The notes under the pieces were generated by a model. It worked only from the letters and a program-made list of their open reading frames with translations, was not told the origin of the DNA and did no database searches. A DNA stretch of 6,537 bases from positions 1 through 6,537 of the forward strand of contig QWPO01000171.1 of NCBI GenBank assembly GCA_003669255.1, read 5' to 3'. Both the position numbers and the translations under genes were made by a program. Source of the DNA: Planctomycetota bacterium (GTDB lineage: Bacteria > Planctomycetota > Planctomycetia > Pirellulales > UBA1268). The first letter of the stretch is position 1, and each line of letters starts with the position of its first letter. This document shows, piece by piece, positions 1 to 6,063 of this stretch.

Positions 1-264
1 GCCGAGCCGCTGCGACTCACAGCCTGCGGCGGCATATTCGACGACGATCACGCGGGTGCTCAGCCGCTCCTGCAGCCTCCCCACGGCCAAGAGCAGGGCG
101 AGGTCAACGAGTGGCACGAGCCTCCCGCGGTAGGTGAAGATCCCACGGATGTAGTTGGGCATGTGGGGGATCGGCCGCGCCGGCACGAGGGGCAAGACCT
201 CGATCACCCGCCGCGATTCGATCGCGTACGTCTGCCCGGCGACGTTGAAGGTGAGGAGTTGCAA
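1..264 (-). CDS. CheW-type coupling protein (WspB-like), 3' part missing
   Basis: The 88 visible residues form the first half of a CheW domain. CheW proteins are cytoplasmic SH3-like adaptors that bridge chemoreceptors and the kinase CheA. The signature is clear: an N-terminal strand LLTFNVAGQTYAIES (about residues 3-17), then RVIEVLPLVPARPIPHMP, then IRGIFTYRGRLVPLVDL (39-55), the conserved 'G-hydrophobic-x-x-RG-x-hydrophobic-P-hydrophobic-hydrophobic-D-L' core. The VIEVLPLV...PIP and YRGRLVPLVDLA wording resembles WspB of the Wsp system more than E. coli CheW, by recollection. The start is a TTG at 262-264, the only usable start after the upstream in-frame TGA at 277-279. No Shine-Dalgarno sequence sits at normal distance; a purine-rich AAGGAGGAGG lies 32 nt upstream inside the receptor gene, so translation probably depends on coupling to that gene. 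Last gene visible of the minus-strand operon; it continues past base 1. Confidence 0.88.
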   Translation of the reverse strand, partial: MQLLTFNVAGQTYAIESRRVIEVLPLVPARPIPHMPNYIRGIFTYRGRLVPLVDLALLLAVGRLQERLSTRVIVVEYAAAGCESQRLG

Positions 265-276
265 GGTTGGTGACGG

Positions 277-2286
277 TCAGATGGTGAATCGGGAGACCTC
301 CTCCTTCAGATCACCGACGGCTTCGCGGAGGTGGACTGTGGCGCCGTTGAAGTCGTTGAGCGACGAGGCGGTGCGGGTGGCGCCCTCCGCGAGGCGGATC
401 ATCGCCTCGCGAATCTGCTCGGCACCCTGCGACTGCGCCCGCATGCCCTCGGTCACCTGACCGAACCGCCCGGAGATGCCCTGGACGGCGGTGATGATCT
501 CAGCGAGCTTGGACGACACGTCGCCGATCTCCCGAACGCCGGTCCGTACCTGTTCGGCGAACTTATCCATCTCCATCACACCCGCCGACACGCTGTACTG
601 CATTTCCTTGACCATCCGCTCGATGTCGAGCGACGCGACGGCGGTCTGGTCGGCGAGGCGGCGGATCTCGCGGGCCACCACCAGGAACCCGAGGCCGTAC
701 TCGCCCGCCTTCTCAGCCTCGATCGCGGCGTTGATGGAGAGCAGGTTGGTCTGGTCGGCCACTTTGGTGATCGTGGTCACGGCGAGATTGATGTTGGCAG
801 CCCGCTCGCTGATCACGGCGAGTTTCGAGCCGAACGAGGAGGTGCTCTCGGCGAGTTGGCGCATGGTGCCGTCCATGCCCGCGAGGCTCACGCGGCCGTC
901 AGTCGCCATCTTCCCGGTGTGCCCGGCCATGTCGTTGACCTCGGTCATGGTCCGCAGGAGTTCCTGGCTGGTGACCGAGATTTGCTTGACGGCCGCGACG
1001 GCCTGACTGGTCGAGGCACCGTAGTCGGTGATCACCTGCTGCTGCTCGCTGGCCGTCGCCTGGATCGCGGTCGCCGTGGAGATCAGGGCGACGGAGGAGT
1101 GCTGGATCCGCCCGATCAGGCCACGGAGGTCGTTGGTCATCGTCTGAATCGCGCCGAGCAGCGCGCCGGTCTCGTCATCGGCCGTGTCACCGACATTCGC
1201 CCGCAGGTCGCCTCCGGCCACCTGGTTGGCCATGGATACCGCGGTGCGGATAGGCGTCGAGATCGACCGAGCCACGGCGAGGGCCGCCGCGGTCACGCCA
1301 AGGATCGTCGCCAGAGATAGACCGATGACGGCGAGTCGCTGGAATCGCACCAGGCCATACGCCTCGTCGGCGTCCTGTTTCACCACCAGCCCCCAGCGGA
1401 AGCTCGGCACGTAGCACCAGGCGGCGGCCACGTCTTTGCCGCGGTAGTCGACTGCATCGCCGTAGCCGCGATCGCCAGCGGCCGCCTTCTGGGTCGCCGT
1501 GGCCTGCGCCGACGCCAGCGGAATCTTCATGCGAAACGCGGCGTTGGTCGCGTGCCGCAGCGGAGTGGTGATCATGACGGCGTTGCCCGACAGTTCCCCG
1601 GTCACGATTTCACCGGTGTCGCCCAGCCCGGTGAGATCGGACAGGATCTTCCAGATTCGCTGGGGGCCGATACCCAGCGCGAGCACGCCGGTGACCCGAC
1701 CCTCGTCGAACACTGGGCAGGTGACAAACGCGAGCGGCTCGGCTGACTTGCCATAAGGCTGGAATCCGCAGAGATCCGACTGCAGCAGTGTGCGGGCGCG
1801 GTCGAAGCCGGTGGCGAGTTCCGATGACGCGAGGGAGCCGCTGGTCACGAACGAGCCGCAGGGGATCGAATCGGCGAGCGAGAAGAGCACGCGGCCTTCG
1901 AGGTCGATCAGCAGCAGGTCGGCGTAGTCGAACGCCTTCGACACATAGAGAAAATAGTCGCGGACGCTGCTCCCGGCCTGCCGGAGATCGCCGCCCGAAG
2001 CGGCGGTTGCCGTCAGGTCGCGGACGGCACTGGTAAACGTAGGACCGCGGGCGAACGCCGCGCCGTCGCGGACCCGCTCGGTGGCGTAGGCCTCGAGTTC
2101 ATTGGCCTTCCCTGCGGCGATTTGCACGAGGTTGTCGCGGACCGCCTTCTGGAGCGCCGTGGCCGCAATCCGCGCCGTGATCGCGGTGAGGATGGCGCAC
2201 GGGATCAGCGCGATCACCAGGAACCAGAACAACAGCCGTCCGGCGATCGATCGCCGCAGGGCACCGCTCCCTTCGCCCGCCGTCAT
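277..2286 (-). CDS. Methyl-accepting chemotaxis protein, dCache-HAMP-MCP, WspA-like
   Basis: A 669-residue transmembrane chemoreceptor. Residues 19-39 are TM1. Residues about 45-310 form a periplasmic PDC/double-Cache-like sensor (YADLLLIDLEGRVLFS near 121-136; LAFVTCPVFDEGRVTGVLAL near 185-204; a second lobe ending RWGLVVKQDADEAY near 297-310). TM2 is about 318-338, HAMP about 339-395 and the coiled-coil signalling domain about 400-660. The hairpin tip (508-545) reads QTNLLSINAAIEAEKAGEYG, then LGFLVVAREIRRLADQT. The stretches EAEKAGEYG and SVSAGVMEMDKFAEQV (565-580) and the ending in SRF closely resemble WspA, whose arrays drive surface-sensing and c-di-GMP signalling. No C-terminal CheR-docking pentapeptide is present. 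I chose the ATG at 2286 because it overlaps the upstream gene's stop as ATGA and puts TM1 close to the N-terminus; an in-frame ATG at 2373 would add 29 unlikely residues. Conserved Arg and Ala of the tip GRGFAVVA are Leu here (L532, L535). Confidence 0.93.
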   Translation of the reverse strand: MTAGEGSGALRRSIAGRLLFWFLVIALIPCAILTAITARIAATALQKAVRDNLVQIAAGKANELEAYATERVRDGAAFARGPTFTSAVRDLTATAASGGDLRQAGSSVRDYFLYVSKAFDYADLLLIDLEGRVLFSLADSIPCGSFVTSGSLASSELATGFDRARTLLQSDLCGFQPYGKSAEPLAFVTCPVFDEGRVTGVLALGIGPQRIWKILSDLTGLGDTGEIVTGELSGNAVMITTPLRHATNAAFRMKIPLASAQATATQKAAAGDRGYGDAVDYRGKDVAAAWCYVPSFRWGLVVKQDADEAYGLVRFQRLAVIGLSLATILGVTAAALAVARSISTPIRTAVSMANQVAGGDLRANVGDTADDETGALLGAIQTMTNDLRGLIGRIQHSSVALISTATAIQATASEQQQVITDYGASTSQAVAAVKQISVTSQELLRTMTEVNDMAGHTGKMATDGRVSLAGMDGTMRQLAESTSSFGSKLAVISERAANINLAVTTITKVADQTNLLSINAAIEAEKAGEYGLGFLVVAREIRRLADQTAVASLDIERMVKEMQYSVSAGVMEMDKFAEQVRTGVREIGDVSSKLAEIITAVQGISGRFGQVTEGMRAQSQGAEQIREAMIRLAEGATRTASSLNDFNGATVHLREAVGDLKEEVSRFTI

Positions 2287-3584
2287 GGTGTCGTCCCTCC
2301 GGCCGTTGGTCCGACAGGCTTGCCCCACTGGCCACCCCAGGACCGCTGCAGATCGCTGACGAAGGCCTCCCACTCGGGCCGTGAACGCGAGATTGGGAAG
2401 GGCACCGGACGGACGGCTGTGCGGCTCTGCCAGCGGATGTCGAACTGGCCATCGCTGCGGATCTGGCCGATGAAGACGGGCCGCCAGGTGTGCTGCGTTT
2501 CGGGGTCGATGGCGATGATCCCCTCAGGGGCGTTCATGCTCTGGTGCCGCATGGCGTTGCGGACCGGGCGGACGTCCGCCGTCTCCGCCTCCCGAACCGC
2601 CTGCGCCCAGAGCATCACGCTGTCGTACGCCGCCACCATCGTGTCGGAGGTCGTGCGGTCCACGCCGTAGCGGGCCTTGAAGGCCCGCACGAAGGCGAGG
2701 TTCTCGGGTCGGTCGATGCTCTGGAAGTAGTTCCAGGAGGCGTAGTTCCCGGTCATGTCGGCAGACTGCTGCCGCAACTCGTTCTCGCCCACGGCGAACG
2801 TCACGATCGGCGTCGTCTCGGGCGTCATGCCGGCAGCCCGCACGGCCCTGGCAAACGGGATCGCGGAATCTCCGACCACGGTGCTCAAGATCACATCGGG
2901 CTTGGCGGCTGCAATCTCCGCCACCAGTTCGTCCACGTCGGTGCTTCCGAAGTCGAGGTAGGCTTCGCCGACGAGTTCCGCGTCAAGCCCCTTGAGTTGG
3001 TCGGTGATGATCGCGTTGACGCAGTGCGGCCAGATGTAGTCGGACCCGGCCAGGAAGAACCGCCGGGCCCGAAGCGTGTCGTGGCACCACTGCACGGCCG
3101 GGGTGATCTGCTGGTTGGGTGCGGCTCCCGTGTAAATGATGTTTGGCGACTGCTCAAGCCCCTCGTAGGCCATCGGGTAGACGAGCAGGTGGTCATGCGC
3201 CTCGACGACGGGAAGCACGCTCTTCCTCGACGCACTGGTCCAGCAGCCGAAGATGACGTTCACGCGGTGTTCGCGGATCAGTTCCTCCGCCCGCTGGGCA
3301 AACGTGGGCCATTTCGACTCGCCGTCGGCAACCACCGCCTTGACCGGCCGGCCCAGCAGGCCCCCTTGGCGGTTGATCTCCTCGATGGCGAGCAACTCCG
3401 CGTCGATCATCGATCGCTCGCTGACGGCCATTGCCCCGGTCTGCGAGTGGAGCAGGCCGACGACGATCGGCCGGCGGTTCACCAGCAATCGGTCGAGGAG
3501 CAGCCAGCCGATCGCGGTAGCAACGATGGACGCGATGATCGCGAGCCAACGGGCGAGATGGCGGGGCGCTGTCGTGGAAACCAT
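2283..3584 (-). CDS. Membrane-anchored UrtA/AmiC-type ligand-binding protein (Peripla_BP_5)
   Basis: A 433-residue periplasmic binding protein. Residues 13-34 are one hydrophobic helix after RHLAR, with no lipobox cysteine, so it is probably anchored by an uncleaved helix or a long signal peptide. From residue 39 it follows the urea/short-chain-amide branch of type I periplasmic binding proteins: VVGLLHSQTGAMAVSE (41-56), AIEEINRQGGLLG, VVADGESKWPTFAQRAEEL, FGCWTSASRKSVLPVVE (112-128), YTGAAPNQQITPAVQW, GSDYIWP, TVVGDS, GNYASWNYFQSIDRPENLAFV and AAYDSVMLWAQAV. These are hallmark UrtA/FmdD/AmiC segments; the actual ligand cannot be read from sequence. It is the first gene of the operon and its TGA overlaps the chemoreceptor ATG, which suggests it presents ligand to that receptor and not to an ABC permease; no permease or ATPase gene is in the window. 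Start uncertain: ATG 3584 is preferred, although ATG 3647 (21 extra Pro-rich residues, AGGA 3 nt upstream) is possible. Confidence 0.9.
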   Translation of the reverse strand: MVSTTAPRHLARWLAIIASIVATAIGWLLLDRLLVNRRPIVVGLLHSQTGAMAVSERSMIDAELLAIEEINRQGGLLGRPVKAVVADGESKWPTFAQRAEELIREHRVNVIFGCWTSASRKSVLPVVEAHDHLLVYPMAYEGLEQSPNIIYTGAAPNQQITPAVQWCHDTLRARRFFLAGSDYIWPHCVNAIITDQLKGLDAELVGEAYLDFGSTDVDELVAEIAAAKPDVILSTVVGDSAIPFARAVRAAGMTPETTPIVTFAVGENELRQQSADMTGNYASWNYFQSIDRPENLAFVRAFKARYGVDRTTSDTMVAAYDSVMLWAQAVREAETADVRPVRNAMRHQSMNAPEGIIAIDPETQHTWRPVFIGQIRSDGQFDIRWQSRTAVRPVPFPISRSRPEWEAFVSDLQRSWGGQWGKPVGPTAGGTTP

Positions 3585-3605
3585 GGTGCGACGTGGCGGA
3601 AAGGG

Positions 3606-3621
3606 AGCCGGCGGAGTGCCG
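3606..3621 (-). promoter_or_regulatory. Weak candidate sigma54 (-24/-12) promoter for the chemosensory operon
   Basis: On the minus strand the sequence is CGGCACTCCGCCGGCT. It matches GGCAC at the -24 element and GC followed by T at the -12 element with exactly the required spacing (GG to GC 12 bases apart), but lacks the leading T and the TT of TTGC. The predicted start would fall about 11 nt before the ATG at 3584, a short leader. The main reason to list it is context: a sigma54 activator gene is transcribed divergently from the same spacer. In GC-rich DNA a match of this quality can arise by chance. Confidence 0.2.
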
Positions 3622-3786
3622 GGAAGCCTCCTGCAATCTTTGTCCATCTTTCCTGACCGGGCGACTCGCGGGCCAAAAAACCCTGTTTGTCCCGAGTTTC
3701 CGCCTCGTTTTCCCGACGCGTTTCGGCGATGCGACCGTTAGCACCCTCCCAGCCGGACGCCTCGTTCTGGTCGATTGCTGGCCCGT

Positions 3787-3799
3787 CCATCCCCGATGG
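3787..3799. promoter_or_regulatory. Small dyad, possible operator
   Basis: CCATC-CCC-GATGG is a 5-bp inverted repeat around a 3-bp centre, about 100 bp upstream of the activator ATG and about 165 bp from the candidate sigma54 element of the operon. That distance would suit an upstream activator site bound by a Fis-type HTH dimer. There is only one copy and the arms are short, so it may be coincidental. Confidence 0.15.
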
Positions 3800-3898
3800 G
3801 GTATAGAAACAGTGCCGCGCGGGCCGTCTGGCACCGCAGCCCACCCGCGGCCTGTTTGTTCGCCCTCCTCGGTCCGACGATCTCGGGAATACCGTCGC

Positions 3899-5053
3899 AT
3901 GGAGCCGGTCACCAGCACGTCGCCCGAGCATGACGCCATCCAGCGGATCATCGGCGTGTCTCCGTGGGCCGAACAGGTCCGGCGGTCGATTGAACTGGTG
4001 GCGGTCCATCAGTCGAGCGTGCTGATCCTCGGGCCGAGCGGGACGGGCAAGGAGTTGATCGCGCGGGCGATCCATTCCTGCAGCATGCGTTCAAAGAGGC
4101 CCTTCATCCCGGTCGACTGCGCAGTGACGACGGGCACTCTGTTCGCGAGCCACATGTTCGGGCACGTGAAAGGCTCGTTTACCGGCGCCACGTCGTCCAC
4201 CCTGGGCTGCTTTCGCGCGGCCGACTCGGGCACCATCTTTCTCGACGAAATCGGAGAGATGGAGTTGGAGCTTCAGGCGAAGCTGCTGCGGGTGTTGCAG
4301 CAACGGGTGGTCGTGCCGGTCGGCAGCCACGCGGAACTTCCGGTCGATGTGCGAGTGCTGGCGGCCACCAACCGTGACCTCGCGTCCGAGGTGCAGGCTG
4401 GTCGCTTCCGAGAAGATCTTTTCTATCGTCTGAACGTGGTGGCCATTCGCACGATCCCGCTCCGCGAGCGGATCGAGGACGTGCCGGTGCTCGCCACGCG
4501 TTACCTCGCCGAGCTTTCCGCGCGTCACGGGATGCCGATGTGCGCCCTATCGCCGGAATCCACCGAAATCCTCCAGCAGTATTCCTGGCCGGGCAACGTC
4601 CGCGAGCTCGAGAACGTGCTCGAGCGGGCGGTCATGTTCTCGTCGGGCGACCAGATCGACCCCGATGCCCTATCGGGGCTGATGGTGGGAGGCGCCCCAG
4701 GCGAGCCACCGGCGCTCGGCAGCACAGCCCAGATGGCGATGGCCGCCACCCGCGGGATCGTCTCGGCCACGCCGCTGCCGGGTGTCTACCGGGTCGAGCC
4801 CAAACTTCCCTCAGGGGCCGCCACCGCTCCGGGCCAAACGGCCGGTGCTGGCGATGCGGATGCCGCAGCGTCCGACGCGTGGCCGACGCTCGCGGATGTG
4901 GAGCGTATGCACCTCGAAAAGACACTCGCCGCCACCATGCAGAACAAGTCGCTGGCGGCCAAACTGCTGGGCATCGACCGTTCGGTGCTGCGCCGCAAAC
5001 TGGAGCGGTACGGCCTCGAAGAAGCCGACGGCGCTCCGGGCTCGGCCGAGTGA
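3899..5053 (+). CDS. Sigma54-dependent transcriptional activator (AAA+ and Fis-type HTH, no receiver)
   Basis: A 384-residue bacterial enhancer-binding protein that would use ATP hydrolysis to open sigma54-RNA polymerase promoters. Visible motifs: Walker A GPSGTGKE (45-52); the sigma54-contact loop as GSFTGA (92-97) in place of the usual GAFTGA; Walker B GTIFLDEIGEM (111-121); sensor I ATNRDL (156-161); arginine-finger region RFREDLFYRLNVV (169-181); and SWPGNVRELENVLERAV (229-245). A Gly/Ala/Pro-rich linker (about 262-328) leads to a Fis-type helix-turn-helix, NKSLAAKLLGIDRSVLRRKLERYGL (349-373). Only about 17 residues precede the AAA+ domain, so there is no receiver, GAF or PAS input, as in PspF-type activators. 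ATG 3899 is chosen because upstream in-frame residues are not protein-like and would overlap the divergent gene; the ribosome site is poor (GGGA about 12 nt upstream). Its partner or signal is unknown; the adjacent chemosensory operon is the obvious candidate target. Confidence 0.93.
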   Translation: MEPVTSTSPEHDAIQRIIGVSPWAEQVRRSIELVAVHQSSVLILGPSGTGKELIARAIHSCSMRSKRPFIPVDCAVTTGTLFASHMFGHVKGSFTGATSSTLGCFRAADSGTIFLDEIGEMELELQAKLLRVLQQRVVVPVGSHAELPVDVRVLAATNRDLASEVQAGRFREDLFYRLNVVAIRTIPLRERIEDVPVLATRYLAELSARHGMPMCALSPESTEILQQYSWPGNVRELENVLERAVMFSSGDQIDPDALSGLMVGGAPGEPPALGSTAQMAMAATRGIVSATPLPGVYRVEPKLPSGAATAPGQTAGAGDADAAASDAWPTLADVERMHLEKTLAATMQNKSLAAKLLGIDRSVLRRKLERYGLEEADGAPGSAE

Positions 5054-5056
5054 CGG

Positions 5057-5905
5057 TCAGCCGGCGCGGGCCCGGATGACGGCGGCCTCTTCCTCGGGCA
5101 CCCGCAGTCGCAGGGTCGTCGACGGCGGCACACGGCGTTCCTGGGCGAAGCCACGGCTGCCACCCGCAAGGAACTGCCGCAGGTGTCGCACCGGCCCGCC
5201 GGCAAACTCCTGGTCGAGCACGTCGAGCACTTCTTTCCACGGCAAGCCGCGGCGATACACAACCCGGTAGGCCGCCTTTAGTTCGGCGATGTCTTCGGGC
5301 GTGTGCCCACTTCGCCGCAAGCCGACCACGTTGAGTCCGACGATGCAGCCCGTCTGCCCGTCGACGAGCATGTACGGAGGCACATCCTGCACGATGCGGG
5401 CATGGCCGCCGACCATGGCGAGCCGTCCGACACGGCAGAACTGGTGCACGGCGACGGCCCCCGACACGAACGCCCGATCCTCGACGGTTACATGGCCGCC
5501 CAGCAGGGCGCCGTTGGCGAAGATGGAGTTGCTGCCGATGACGACATCGTGGCCGAGGTGCGATCCAGCCATCATGTAGTTGTGGTCGCCGACGAGCGTC
5601 ACGGTATCCGGCTTGAGGGCGCGGTGGACCGTCACGTGCTCACGGAAGACGTTGTGGTCACCAATCTGCACGCAGCCGATCTGCTGCGGCCGCGCGACGT
5701 GCTGCGGCGCACCGCCGATCACGCAGTGCTCCGCGAACTCGTTGTGGCAGCCGGCTTTGACGCCCGCCTTGATCACGGCGCCGCTGGCGACGGTGCAAAA
5801 GTCGCCAAGTTCGACACCGTCTTCGACGGTGGCGAATGCCCCGATTTTCACGCCGACCCCAAGTCGTGCATCCGGGCTCACGACGGCCATCGGGTGGATG
5901 CTCAC
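5057..5905 (-). CDS. lpxA: Acyl-ACP--UDP-N-acetylglucosamine O-acyltransferase (LpxA)
   Basis: A 282-residue left-handed beta-helix acyltransferase, the first enzyme of lipid A synthesis (3-O-acylation of UDP-GlcNAc in the cytoplasm, as a trimer). Hexapeptide repeats fill residues about 1-185. The segment SHLGHDVVIGSNSIFANGALLGGHVTVED (115-143) carries the catalytic histidine, H119 (E. coli H125), and H116 (E. coli H122), with H138 matching H144. AVHQFC (152-157) and VQDVPPYML (172-180) are LpxA signatures, and GLNVVGLRRSG (190-200) opens the C-terminal helical domain. It is about 20 residues longer than E. coli LpxA at the C-terminus. By ungapped alignment from memory, E. coli D74 and K76 are H69 and A71 here. 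The start is GTG at 5905, in register with the family's N-terminal 'IHP', with GAAAGG 6 nt upstream. It converges with the activator gene, 3 bp between stops. No lpxD, fabZ or lpxC is adjacent, unlike common lpx clusters. Confidence 0.93.
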   Translation of the reverse strand: MSIHPMAVVSPDARLGVGVKIGAFATVEDGVELGDFCTVASGAVIKAGVKAGCHNEFAEHCVIGGAPQHVARPQQIGCVQIGDHNVFREHVTVHRALKPDTVTLVGDHNYMMAGSHLGHDVVIGSNSIFANGALLGGHVTVEDRAFVSGAVAVHQFCRVGRLAMVGGHARIVQDVPPYMLVDGQTGCIVGLNVVGLRRSGHTPEDIAELKAAYRVVYRRGLPWKEVLDVLDQEFAGGPVRHLRQFLAGGSRGFAQERRVPPSTTLRLRVPEEEAAVIRARAG

Positions 5906-5945
5906 GGGGCGCCTTTCAATGCAGGATCGCGTAGGAAACCGTGGG

Positions 5946-5975
5946 TTTATCGGCTCGACGGCCAGCCGGATTCAA
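5946..5975 (-). promoter_or_regulatory. Candidate sigma70-type promoter for lpxA
   Basis: On the minus strand TTGAAT (5970-5975) and GATAAA (5946-5951) are separated by 18 bp, matching the -35 and -10 consensus at 4 of 6 positions each. Transcription would start near 5939, giving a leader of about 33 nt that contains the GAAAGG ribosome site before the GTG start. It is the best-spaced promoter-like pair I found in the window. Confidence 0.35.
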
Positions 5976-6063
5976 TGCCAGTTTCGCGGCGGACGGACAC
6001 CTTTCCCTGCTCGCCCGGCTGCCGAGGGCGGGTTTGCCAGCCCAGTCTCCCCAGGCTTCGCCA

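Larger units (their letters stand above)
3585..3898. other. Divergent control region between the operon and the sigma54 activator
   Basis: This roughly 315-bp stretch holds no convincing gene; the open frames crossing it translate into low-complexity Arg/Pro/Ser-rich peptides. It must contain the promoters of both divergent units. Visible elements: a GGCAC-N8-GCT match to a sigma54 -24/-12 element facing the minus-strand operon (3606-3621); a dyad CCATC-CCC-GATGG (3787-3799); a TATAGA hexamer at 3802-3807 on the plus strand without a well-spaced -35; an A6 tract at 3675-3680; and a 9-bp direct repeat CCTGTTTGT at 3682-3690 and 3851-3859. None is strong alone. The AGGAGG on the minus strand at 3627-3632 is too far from either start to be a ribosome site. 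If the operon's first gene starts at 3647 instead, 3585-3647 is coding. Confidence 0.6.

Noticed and set aside
271..280. TGACGGTCAG occurring at both 271-280 and 5051-5060
   Set aside because: A single 10-mer shared by two stop-codon contexts, with no flanking similarity; probably coincidental.
331..1320. Long plus-strand open frame opposite the chemoreceptor gene
   Set aside because: It is the antisense of a clear MCP. The peptide is His/Asp/Gly/Arg-rich with no domain-like pattern, as expected from GC-skewed third positions.
2287..2373. Upstream ATG adding 29 residues to the chemoreceptor
   Set aside because: It would bury the start deep in the binding-protein gene and place an unlikely leader before TM1. 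The ATGA overlap at 2283-2286 is the better start.
3627..3632. AGGAGG on the minus strand as the binding-protein ribosome site
   Set aside because: It lies 42 nt before the ATG at 3584 and downstream of the ATG at 3647, and no start codon is at a normal distance.
3632..3645. Minus-strand TGGACAAAGATTGC resembling a sigma54 promoter
   Set aside because: The distance between the GG and GC elements is one base short, and sigma54 promoters tolerate spacing changes poorly.
2490..3656. 388-residue plus-strand open frame opposite the binding-protein gene
   Set aside because: It is antisense to a strongly recognisable UrtA/AmiC-type protein; the composition is low-complexity and no motif is seen.
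3775..3807. TTGCTG and TATAGA as a sigma70 promoter for the activator
   Set aside because: The spacer is 21 bp, outside the usable 16-19 bp range.
3593..3898. N-terminal extension of the sigma54 activator (102 extra residues)
   Set aside because: The residues are not receiver-, PAS- or GAF-like and are rich in Arg/Pro/Ser; they would overlap the divergent gene's leader. ATG 3899 directly precedes the conserved AAA+ region.
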